Part shown: piece by piece, positions 1 through 5,785 of the stretch | Position numbering within the stretch: position 1 is the first letter of the stretch | Layout of the letters: each line of letters opens with the position of its first letter | Notes under the pieces: generated by a model | Database searches by the model: none | What the model was told of the DNA's origin: nothing | What the model saw: the letters and a program-made list of their open reading frames with translations, nothing else | Made by a program: the position numbers and the translations under genes | Assembly (NCBI GenBank): GCA_016195145.1 | Contig: JACQAF010000028.1 | Coordinates: 1-6,169 of the forward strand | Length of the DNA: 6,169 nt | Direction of reading: 5' to 3' | Origin: Rhodospirillales bacterium | Lineage (GTDB): Bacteria > Pseudomonadota > Alphaproteobacteria > CACIAM-22H2

Positions 1-1440
1 CGGTTCGGGGGCTCGCCATGCTTTCCTGCGCCGCGTCAATTCGGCCTCGGAGACGTCGAGATGAAGGCGCCGCTTGGCGACGTCGAGCTCGATCATATCG
101 CCGTTCCGCACCAAGGCGAGCGGACCGCCGATGGCGGCCTCGGGGGCGGCGTGAAGCACGACCGTACCGTAGGCGGTGCCGCTCATCCGCGCGTCCGATA
201 TGCGAACCATGTCCGTCACTCCCTTCTTGAGTATCTTGCGCGGCAGGGCGAAGTTGCCGACCTCGGGAAAACCCGGATACCCTTTCGGCCCGCAATTCTT
301 GAGCACCATGACGCAATTCTCATCGACGTCGAGTCTCGGATCGTCGATGCGCGCGTTGTAATCGTCGATATCCTCGAACACAACCGCGCGGCCGCGATGC
401 TTCATCAGCTTCGGCGTCGCCGCCGACGGCTTCAGCACCGCGCCGCTAGGCGCAAGATTGCCGGTCAGCACCGCAATGCCGCCCTGCTTCACGAACGGTT
501 CGTCGAGCGGAAAAATCACCTCGCGATTCCAGCACGCCGCATCCTTGACGTTGCTCCAGATCGTCTTGCCGTTGACGGTGAGCGCATTCTTGTTGAGCAG
601 CGGTCCGATCTCGCGCAGCACCGCCGGCAGACCGCCGGCATAATAGAAATCCTCCATCAGATATTTTCCCGACGGCATCAAATTGACGAGGCACGGCACG
701 TCGCGCCCCATGTGGGCGAGCACCCTGCGCCGCGAATCGGCCGCCGGAATGGCGGCGTTGGTCGGCAACCCGATGCCGAGCGCCTCGACCATCGAGGCCA
801 TGGTCGAGGCCGTCCCCATGGTCATGCAGTGGCCGGGGGAGCGCGACATGCACGCCTCCGCCTCAAGCAGGTCGCTTTCATTCATCTCGCCGGTCTTCAG
901 CGCCTCGGTGAATTTCCATACATGGGTGCCCGAGCCGATATCCTCGCCGCGGAATTTGCCGTTGAGCATCGGCCCGCCCGAGACGGCGATAGCCGGCAGA
1001 TCGCAGCTGGCGGCGCCCATGAGAAGGGCCGGCGTCGTCTTGTCGCAGCCGACCAGCAGGATCACCCCGTCAATCGGATTGGCGCGGATCGATTCTTCCA
1101 CGTCCATGCTGCACAGATTGCGGAACAGCATGGTGGTCGGGCGCATCAGGGTCTCGCCGAGGCTCATTACCGGAAATTCGAGCGGAAATCCGCCCGCCTC
1201 GTACACGCCGCGTTTCACCCATTCGGCGAGCTGGCGGAAATGCGCGTTGCACGGCGTCAGCTCCGACCAGGTGTTGCAGATGCCGATCACCGGCCGGCCG
1301 TCGAACAAATGATGCGGCAAGCCCTGATTTTTCATCCAGGAGCGATGGACAAGCCCGTCGCGATCCGTGCGCCCGAACCATTTGGCCGAGCGCAGCTTCG
1401 CCGGCTCGTTGGTAGATTTCTTGTCGCCTTTTTTGGCCAT
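1..1440 (-). CDS. IlvD/Edd-family dehydratase (sugar-acid type), C-terminus off window, internal in-frame deletion
   Basis: Family members are cytosolic Fe-S, Mg-dependent enzymes that dehydrate 2,3-dihydroxy acids or sugar acids to 2-keto acids. Reading from 1440, 480 residues are visible with no stop; I estimate about 40 more lie beyond the edge. The sequence follows the L-arabonate dehydratase branch: WFGRTDRDGLVHRSWMKNQG near 21-40, TPCNAH with cluster Cys64, Mg ligand Glu96, CDKTTPALL with Cys132, Asp133 and the carbamylated-type Lys134, Cys205 in PGHCMTMG, Glu393 in PEVGN, and catalytic-type Ser420 in ISDARMSGTAYG. These assignments map by eye onto Cys59, Cys127, Cys200, Glu453 and Ser480 of the Rhizobium leguminosarum enzyme. 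After residue 244 about 63 family residues are missing, including NAAIGGSTNAVIHL, so activity is doubtful. The ATG at 1440 is preferred over the one at 1446 on ribosome-site spacing. It follows the thiamine-diphosphate gene by 39 bp and is probably cotranscribed. The family is sure; the substrate is not. Confidence 0.92.
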   Translation of the reverse strand, partial: MAKKGDKKSTNEPAKLRSAKWFGRTDRDGLVHRSWMKNQGLPHHLFDGRPVIGICNTWSELTPCNAHFRQLAEWVKRGVYEAGGFPLEFPVMSLGETLMRPTTMLFRNLCSMDVEESIRANPIDGVILLVGCDKTTPALLMGAASCDLPAIAVSGGPMLNGKFRGEDIGSGTHVWKFTEALKTGEMNESDLLEAEACMSRSPGHCMTMGTASTMASMVEALGIGLPTNAAIPAADSRRRVLAHMGRDVPCLVNLMPSGKYLMEDFYYAGGLPAVLREIGPLLNKNALTVNGKTIWSNVKDAACWNREVIFPLDEPFVKQGGIAVLTGNLAPSGAVLKPSAATPKLMKHRGRAVVFEDIDDYNARIDDPRLDVDENCVMVLKNCGPKGYPGFPEVGNFALPRKILKKGVTDMVRISDARMSGTAYGTVVLHAAPEAAIGGPLALVRNGDMIELDVAKRRLHLDVSEAELTRRRKAWRAPEP

Positions 1441-1448
1441 CGTCATGT

Positions 1449-1454
1449 CTCCCT
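1449..1454 (-). promoter_or_regulatory. Ribosome binding site deciding the dehydratase start
   Basis: AGGGAG on the minus strand lies 8 nt before the ATG at 1440 but only 2 nt before the in-frame ATG at 1446. The first spacing is normal and the second is too short. Translation therefore most likely begins MAKKGDKK rather than MTMAKKGD. Confidence 0.6.
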
Positions 1455-1479
1455 GCAGCGCTCGCGGCCGCTGTCTTTT

Positions 1480-3189
1480 TCAGCCGGCGCGCGACTGCGC
1501 CGCCTCGCGCAACGCGGTGATGGTGGTGCGCGTCGTCACCCACTCGGGATCGGTCTGGAGCTCGATCACCGCCGCTTTCTTTGCGGCAACCGCACGCCGG
1601 AAGGCCGGCATGAACTCGTCGGTGCGGGCCACCGTCTCGCCGTGACAACCGAGGGCGCGGCCGAGCGCCGCGAAATCGGGGTTGACCAGTTCGGTGCCGA
1701 CGACGCGCTCGGGATACTCGCGCTCCTGATGCATGCGGATGGTGCCGTACATGCGGTTGTTGAAGACGAGGATGATCGGCCGCGCGCCGTGTTGCACGGC
1801 AGTCGCGATCTCCTGGCCCGACATCATGAAACCCCCGTCGCCGACGCAGCCGACGACCAGCCGGTCGGGATGGATCAGCGCCGCCGCCACCGCCGCCGGC
1901 ACCGAATAGGCCATGGCGCCGCTGGTCGGCCCCAGCAGCCGCCCCGGCCGCCGATAGACGAGATAACGCTGCACCCATCCGGTATGATTGCCGGCATCGA
2001 GCGTGACGATGGCGTTTTCGGGCAATTCGTCGCGCAGCGCCGCCATGGCGCGGCCCATATCGAGCGCGCCGTTATAGGGCTGCGGTTCGAGGCTGGCGCG
2101 GTAATCGGCATGTGCGTCTTCGGTCCATTTTGCCCAACGCCGACCGTCCACCGGCGGCATCGCGGCGGCGAGCGGCGCGAAGGCGTTCGCATCCGACTGG
2201 ATGGCAAGGGTCGGGCGGAAGACGCGGCCCAGCTCCTCGGCTTCGAGATGGACGTGAATTAGCGTCTGCCGGGGCTCGGGCGATTCCATGATCGTGTAGC
2301 CCTGGGTCGTCATCTCGCCGAGGCGCGCGCCGACGACGAGCAGCAGATCCGCTTCCTTGGCGCGCTTGATCAGTTGCGGCGGGCCCGAGGTGCCGAGATC
2401 GCCGGCATACACGCGGCTGCGATTGTCGAACGCATCCATGCGGCGGAACGAGCACGCGGCCGGCAAGTTGTTCGCTTCGGCGAAGGCCTGAATCTGGCGC
2501 GACGCCGCGTCGCCCCAGCCCGGCCCGCCGATCAGCATTAACGGACGGCTCGCCCCGTCGAGCAGCCGGCGCAGTTTTCCAATATCGTCGGCCGCGGCCT
2601 GCGACCGCACGGCGGCGCCGGGGGCCGCGTCGACCACTTCGGCGCGCTCGGTCAGCATATCCTCGGGCAGCGCCAGCACCACCGGCCCCGGCCGGCCTGA
2701 AACGGCGACATGAAAAGCGCGCGCCATGTATTCGGGAATGCGCTCGGTGCGTTCGATCTGCACCACCCATTTGGCCACCGGACCGAACATTTGGCGATAA
2801 TCGATTTCCTGAAACGCCTCGCGGTCGGCCGCATCGCGCCCAACCTGGCCGATGAGCAGAATCATCGGCGTCGAATCCTGACGCGCCGTATGCACGCCGA
2901 TGCTGGCATGGCAGGCCCCGGGGCCGCGCGTCACCATGGCGATGCCCGGCCGGCCGGTCAGCTTGCCATACGCCTCGGCCATGTTGGCCGCACCCGCCTC
3001 GTGGCGGGCATTGATCAGCCGGATGGCGGGCGTGTCGTGCAGGGCGTCGAGAACGTCGAGATAGCTCTCGCCCGGCACGCAGAACGCCATGTCGGCGCCC
3101 TGGGCGACGAGCTGATCGACAAGAATCCGGCCGCCGGTGCGCAAATGCGGGGCGCGCGAACGGGCGGAACGGGAAGCGGAATCGGACAT
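1480..3189 (-). CDS. Thiamine-diphosphate-dependent enzyme, acetolactate-synthase-like
   Basis: A 569-residue protein with the usual three-domain order and full length of the acetolactate synthase / pyruvate oxidase superfamily. The N-terminal pyrimidine-binding domain (about 16-180) carries the ARHEAGAANMAEAYGKLTG signature with catalytic-type Glu64. A central domain spans about 200-345. The C-terminal diphosphate-binding domain has the GDG...NN motif: Gly450-Asp451-Gly452 and Asn477-Asn478. The central domain reads VVGARLGEMTTQGYT where biosynthetic acetolactate synthases have a GxRFDDR-type sequence, so I do not call it ilvB. Family chemistry is decarboxylation of a 2-keto acid and/or carboligation; the substrate is unknown. 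No small regulatory subunit is seen in the window. A weak GAGG lies 11 nt before the ATG, and a promoter with a perfect -35 box lies upstream. It is the first gene of a probable two-gene operon with the dehydratase. Confidence 0.9.
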   Translation of the reverse strand: MSDSASRSARSRAPHLRTGGRILVDQLVAQGADMAFCVPGESYLDVLDALHDTPAIRLINARHEAGAANMAEAYGKLTGRPGIAMVTRGPGACHASIGVHTARQDSTPMILLIGQVGRDAADREAFQEIDYRQMFGPVAKWVVQIERTERIPEYMARAFHVAVSGRPGPVVLALPEDMLTERAEVVDAAPGAAVRSQAAADDIGKLRRLLDGASRPLMLIGGPGWGDAASRQIQAFAEANNLPAACSFRRMDAFDNRSRVYAGDLGTSGPPQLIKRAKEADLLLVVGARLGEMTTQGYTIMESPEPRQTLIHVHLEAEELGRVFRPTLAIQSDANAFAPLAAAMPPVDGRRWAKWTEDAHADYRASLEPQPYNGALDMGRAMAALRDELPENAIVTLDAGNHTGWVQRYLVYRRPGRLLGPTSGAMAYSVPAAVAAALIHPDRLVVGCVGDGGFMMSGQEIATAVQHGARPIILVFNNRMYGTIRMHQEREYPERVVGTELVNPDFAALGRALGCHGETVARTDEFMPAFRRAVAAKKAAVIELQTDPEWVTTRTTITALREAAQSRAG

Positions 3190-3240
3190 GCGGGGCGGAA
3201 CCTCGACCGGAATGAATCTGCCGAGCGGTCAGAAACAGCG

Positions 3241-3269
3241 AGTTAAGGGCTGCATCGCGCTTATGTCAA
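3241..3269 (-). promoter_or_regulatory. Candidate sigma-70-type promoter for the thiamine-diphosphate enzyme and dehydratase operon
   Basis: On the minus strand a perfect TTGACA (3269-3264) is followed after exactly 17 nt by TTAACT (3246-3241), a weak -10 that matches the consensus at three of six positions. The predicted transcript start is about 45 nt before the ATG at 3189. The region lies between two divergently read genes, where a promoter is expected. The -35 and spacing are good; the -10 is the weak point. No convincing promoter was seen facing the thioesterase. Confidence 0.4.
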
Positions 3270-3331
3270 TCGCAGCCTGTCCGGCCGCGAACGCATGGAC
3301 TCGAGGCGTGGCGAAAAGCTAGGGTTGCGCC

Positions 3332-3814
3332 ATGAGCAAAAACGACAGCACGCCCCTGGCCCATCTGGCCGACATACCGAGCGGGTTTCGCCAGCTCATC
3401 GGCTTCCGGCTGACCGAGTGGAAGCAGGGAGAAGCGACCCTGTCGCTGACCGTGGGGCCGCGCCATCTCAATCGCAACGGCGTCGTCCATGGCGGCGTGC
3501 TGACGACCCTGATCGATGCGGCCGGGGGTTATGCCGGCTGTTACTGTCCCCATCCCAACCGCGTGCGGCGCACCGCGACGGTGTCGCTCGCCACGCAGTT
3601 CATTGCGCCGGGAAGAAACGGCGAGATCGTCGCCCGCGCCCGCGTACGCGGCGGCGGCCGGCGGATATTCATCTCGTCGGTCGAGGTGCTGGATGCCGGC
3701 GGCAAGCTGCTGGCGCTCGGCGAAGGCGTCTACCGCTATAGTAGCGGCAGCGAAAAACCGGACGGCACGCCCGTCGAACGCAAGGGCGAGACGCGCGGCA
3801 CCGATCTCGGCTGA
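3332..3814 (+). CDS. PaaI-type hotdog-fold acyl-CoA thioesterase
   Basis: This 160-residue protein has the length and core of the PaaI/YbgC-like hotdog thioesterases, which hydrolyse acyl-CoA or aryl-CoA thioesters to free acid and CoA in the cytosol, usually as dimers of dimers. The diagnostic stretch is NRNGVVHGGVLTTLIDAAGG at about 47-66, with the oxyanion-helix HGG (His53-Gly54-Gly55) and the catalytic-type acid Asp62. The later strands TVSLATQFIAPG (about 83-94) and the ARARVRGGGRRIFISSVEV region complete the fold. About 25 C-terminal residues are hydrophilic and probably disordered. AGGG sits 7 nt before the ATG. It is the only plus-strand gene, divergent from the thiamine-diphosphate operon and convergent with the stress-type protein 37 bp downstream. 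It may clear CoA esters made by the nearby CoA-transferase/crotonase pair, but this is only proximity. No signal peptide. Confidence 0.92.
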   Translation: MSKNDSTPLAHLADIPSGFRQLIGFRLTEWKQGEATLSLTVGPRHLNRNGVVHGGVLTTLIDAAGGYAGCYCPHPNRVRRTATVSLATQFIAPGRNGEIVARARVRGGGRRIFISSVEVLDAGGKLLALGEGVYRYSSGSEKPDGTPVERKGETRGTDLG

Positions 3815-3851
3815 TCTGCGCCGCCGTCCGACGATCCCATTCCGCCACGCA

Positions 3852-4418
3852 TCAATGCACGTGCACGTCTTTCGCGCCATGCCGGGCGAGAATTTCCTGC
3901 GCCCGCCGTTCCTGCGCGCGCGAATGGGTTCCGACCCAGAGGATGATCCCGCCCCGTTCGAGCTGGGCGTGCAAGGCGCCGTCGTAGCGACGGCCAAGCC
4001 AGCGCGCGCCGACGAAGCCAGCGAGACCGCCGGCCGCGCCGGCGACGATCACCGACAGGAGCAGCGCCTCATCCGACATGTTGGTCGACGCGCCGACGCC
4101 AGCCGCGATCACCGAAGGCAGATAGGCCGAAGCGCCGATCAGCACGCCCTCGGCGTCGCCCAGCGAACGCCGCGAGATGAAGATGGCGCGCGGGATCGTC
4201 GGGTCGTCCTCGATCTCGCGCACATCGGCATAGTCGCGGCCAGTGCGCCGCAGCAATGTGCGGCGATTCGCCACCGTACTGATTTCACTGCGATTAATAC
4301 CTGAGTTCTGCAGATCGTCGATGGCCGAACGCATCCCTTCGGCGTCTGCAAAGACGCCGACGACCTCCCGTCCATCGGTGAGCGAGATACCGGATGCCGT
4401 TTCGACAGTAGAGGTCAT
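3852..4418 (-). CDS. Small membrane-anchored stress-type protein, YflT/GSP17M-like N-terminus
   Basis: This 188-residue protein has three parts. Residues about 18-52 (REVVGVFADAEGMRSAIDDL onward) resemble the start of the YflT/general stress protein 17M domain: a strand, a helix that pairs the residues, and a short strand ending near ISTVA. A central part has two hydrophobic, glycine/alanine-rich stretches, about 91-111 and 118-141, that look like a pair of membrane helices of the glycine-zipper kind. A cytosolic-looking tail (about 155-188) reads GGIILWVGTH and then a charged helix ending HGAKDVHVH. The biochemical role of such proteins is unknown, so I assign none beyond a likely membrane and stress association. 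GGGAGG lies 6 nt before the ATG, a very strong ribosome site. It is separated from the CoA-transferase upstream by 155 bp and probably has its own promoter. No signal peptide is evident. Confidence 0.8.
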   Translation of the reverse strand: MTSTVETASGISLTDGREVVGVFADAEGMRSAIDDLQNSGINRSEISTVANRRTLLRRTGRDYADVREIEDDPTIPRAIFISRRSLGDAEGVLIGASAYLPSVIAAGVGASTNMSDEALLLSVIVAGAAGGLAGFVGARWLGRRYDGALHAQLERGGIILWVGTHSRAQERRAQEILARHGAKDVHVH

Positions 4419-4424
4419 GGTGGT

Positions 4425-4430
4425 CCTCCC
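4425..4430 (-). promoter_or_regulatory. Strong ribosome binding site for the stress-type protein
   Basis: GGGAGG on the minus strand, 6 nt before the ATG at 4418. It is the strongest Shine-Dalgarno sequence in the window, and its first two bases are the last two bases of a tandem 12-bp repeat. Confidence 0.7.
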
Positions 4431-4452
4431 TTAGTCGAATCCTTAGTCGAAT
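4429..4452 (-). repeat. Perfect tandem 12-bp repeat in the stress-gene leader
   Basis: The 12-mer ATTCGACTAAGG (minus strand) occurs twice back to back, at 4452-4441 and 4440-4429, with no mismatch. The downstream copy merges into the ribosome binding site, so the upstream copy duplicates the stretch just before it, including an AAGG. It lies within the predicted untranslated leader of the 188-residue gene. Confidence 0.9.
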
Positions 4453-4494
4453 TTTCAGCAAGGCCGACCCTATTCAGGCCGGTTAACCTTAATC

Positions 4495-4523
4495 ATGTGG
4501 GGTTCCCGGCCGCGCCAGGCAAG
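4495..4523 (-). promoter_or_regulatory. Possible RpoH (heat-shock sigma) promoter for the stress-type protein
   Basis: On the minus strand CTTG (4523-4520) is followed after 17 nt by CCCCACAT (4502-4495). The known sigma-32 pattern is CTTGAAA, about 14 nt, then CCCCATNT, so the spacing and the CTTG and CCCCA cores agree. The last part of the -35 and one -10 base do not. A transcript would start about 70 nt before the ATG, leaving the tandem 12-bp repeat in the leader. Pattern match by eye only, in a GC-rich background. Confidence 0.28.
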
Positions 4524-4576
4524 CCATGGCGGCCTCACGTTTGTCACGATTCGGTGAGCCCAAGCCGGCGGCCTCA
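4521..4576. repeat. Short imperfect direct repeat at the end of the CoA-transferase gene
   Basis: On the plus strand AAGCCATGGCGGCCTCA at 4521-4537 recurs as AAGCCGGCGGCCTCA at 4562-4576, identical except for a 2-nt insertion in the first copy. The second copy covers the stop codon of the CoA-transferase. The first lies 24 nt further on in the intergenic gap. It could be a small duplication or chance in GC-rich sequence. Confidence 0.5.
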
Positions 4577-5782
4577 ATCGCCAATCTTGGTCGCCCCGGC
4601 GGCGGCAAGAGCGGCGATCTCGGCCGCGCTATAGCCAAGCTCGCCCAGCACCTCGGCCCCGTGCTGACCGAGGGTCGGCGCGCCGCGGCGCACGGCCGAT
4701 GGTGTTCCCGAGAACTTGACCGGCGCGCCGATGGTCTTCACCGGCCCGAGGCGCGCATGCTCGACCGTCGTTACCATCTCGCGAGCGACGGTCTGCGGAT
4801 CGGCGTGCATGTCGGAGATCGACAGCACCGGCCCCGCCGGCACGCCAGCGGTGTCGAAGCGCGCCAGCCACTCGGCGGTCGGGCGGGTGGCAAAACGGGC
4901 CGAAAGCAGCGGGACGAGTACGTCGAGATTGGCCATGCGCGCGGCGTTGTCGGCGAAGCGCGGATCGGCGGCGAGCGATTCCGCGCCCAGCGCCGCGACC
5001 AGCTTCAGCCAGTTGGCCTGGTTCGCCGCGCCGATATTGATCCAGCCGTCGGCGGTACGAAACGCCTGATAAGGCGCGTTGAGGGGATGGGCCGAGCCGA
5101 GCGGCCCCGGCGACACGCCGGTGGCGAAGGCGATCGCCGATTGCCAGTAGGTATGGACGATGCCGGCCTCGAACAGCGAGGTGTCGACCATTTGCCCCTC
5201 GCCGGTTTTGGCGCGATGCGCGAGCGCGGCGAGAATGCCCATCGCGGCGAGAATGCCGGCGGTGATGTCGGTCATCGGCGCGCCGACCTTCACCGGCTCG
5301 CGCCCCGGCCCCTCGCCGGTGATGCTCATCAGCCCCGACATGCCTTGGGCGATCAGGTCGAAGCCGCCGCGCGCCGCATAGGGGCCGGTGCGCCCGAACC
5401 CCGAAATCGCGCAATAGATCAGTCCGGAATTGGCCGCGCGCAGCGACTCATAGCCGAAGCCGAGCTTTTCCATCGTCCCCTGGCGATGGTTTTCGATCAG
5501 CACGTCGGCGCGCGCGAGCAGCCGCGTCAGCGCTTCCTTGCCGCCCGCCGTCTTGAGATCGAGGGCGATGCCGCGCTTGTTGCGGTTCATCATCATGAAG
5601 GCGGCGCTCTCGCTGCCTTGCGTCGGCGGCACCATGCGCCGCGTATCGTCGCCGCCGGGCAGGCGCTCGACCTTGATCACGTCGGCGCCGAGATCGGCCA
5701 GCATCAGCCCGGCGACCGGTCCGGCCATGATGTGGGCGAGCTCGATCACCCGGAGGCCGTGGAGCGGCCCTGCCCCCGCCAT
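4574..5782 (-). CDS. CaiB/BaiF family (class III) CoA-transferase
   Basis: Class III transferases move CoA from one acyl-CoA to a free acid through an aspartyl-CoA thioester in a cytosolic, interlocked dimer. This protein is 402 residues, the normal family length. The N-terminus is typical: GLRVIELAHIMAGPVAG (about 9-25), then ADLGADVIKVE (29-39). Further family signatures are NRNKRGIALDLK (66-77), ADVLIENHRQGTMEKLGFGY (92-111) and YCAISGFGRTGPY (123-135). The nucleophile is Asp172 in VGAPMTDITAG, equivalent to Asp169 of formyl-CoA transferase. The C-terminal part, with AWxxxFDTAGVPAGPV-like sequence near 305-319, is complete. AAGGGA lies 9 nt before the ATG, inside the end of the crotonase gene, and the two genes are only 3 nt apart, so translation is probably coupled. 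Donor and acceptor acids cannot be told from sequence; relatives use formate, oxalate, carnitine, mesaconate or bile-acid CoA esters. Confidence 0.95.
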   Translation of the reverse strand: MAGAGPLHGLRVIELAHIMAGPVAGLMLADLGADVIKVERLPGGDDTRRMVPPTQGSESAAFMMMNRNKRGIALDLKTAGGKEALTRLLARADVLIENHRQGTMEKLGFGYESLRAANSGLIYCAISGFGRTGPYAARGGFDLIAQGMSGLMSITGEGPGREPVKVGAPMTDITAGILAAMGILAALAHRAKTGEGQMVDTSLFEAGIVHTYWQSAIAFATGVSPGPLGSAHPLNAPYQAFRTADGWINIGAANQANWLKLVAALGAESLAADPRFADNAARMANLDVLVPLLSARFATRPTAEWLARFDTAGVPAGPVLSISDMHADPQTVAREMVTTVEHARLGPVKTIGAPVKFSGTPSAVRRGAPTLGQHGAEVLGELGYSAAEIAALAAAGATKIGD

Positions 5783-5785
5783 CGG

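Noticed and set aside
1070..1978. A 302-codon minus-strand frame bridging the thiamine enzyme and the dehydratase.
   Set aside because: It is a shifted reading of the two real genes with an Arg/Ala-rich product and no recognisable fold.
61..2262. A 733-codon open frame on the plus strand, antisense to both the dehydratase and the thiamine enzyme.
   Set aside because: It spans two well-supported minus-strand genes and the gap between them, its product is rich in His/Arg/Ala with no family motif, and long antisense frames are common in GC-rich DNA because stops are rare.
1480..3189. Naming the thiamine enzyme ilvB.
   Set aside because: The central-domain motif differs from biosynthetic acetolactate synthases and no small subunit or reductoisomerase gene is present.
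3815..3851. The convergent gap between the thioesterase and the stress gene as a bidirectional terminator.
   Set aside because: No inverted repeat or T/A-run is visible in these 37 bp. A short TGCACGTGCA palindrome just beyond lies in coding sequence and encodes the His/Val tail.
3266..3997. A 243-codon minus-strand frame antisense to the thioesterase.
   Set aside because: The plus-strand thioesterase has the HGG/Asp hotdog motif and a ribosome site; this frame has none and overlaps the end of the stress gene.
3516..4304. A 262-codon plus-strand frame overlapping the thioesterase and the stress-type gene.
   Set aside because: It is out of frame with the thioesterase and antisense to the stress gene, with a low-complexity Arg/Ala product; both overlapped genes have clear motifs and ribosome sites.
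4481..4488. The GGTTAACC palindrome as an operator.
   Set aside because: An 8-bp perfect palindrome alone is too short to support a regulator site, and no second copy was seen.
4485..4506. An EcfG (general stress response) promoter: GGAAC followed by GTT.
   Set aside because: Only 14 nt separate GGAAC from GTT, about 3 nt short of the known spacing, and the base before GTT is G rather than C.
4534..4558. A possible hairpin after the CoA-transferase stop (CTCAC/GTGAG, 15-nt loop) as a terminator.
   Set aside because: The stem is only 5 bp with an imperfect extension and no T-run follows, so it does not support a rho-independent terminator.
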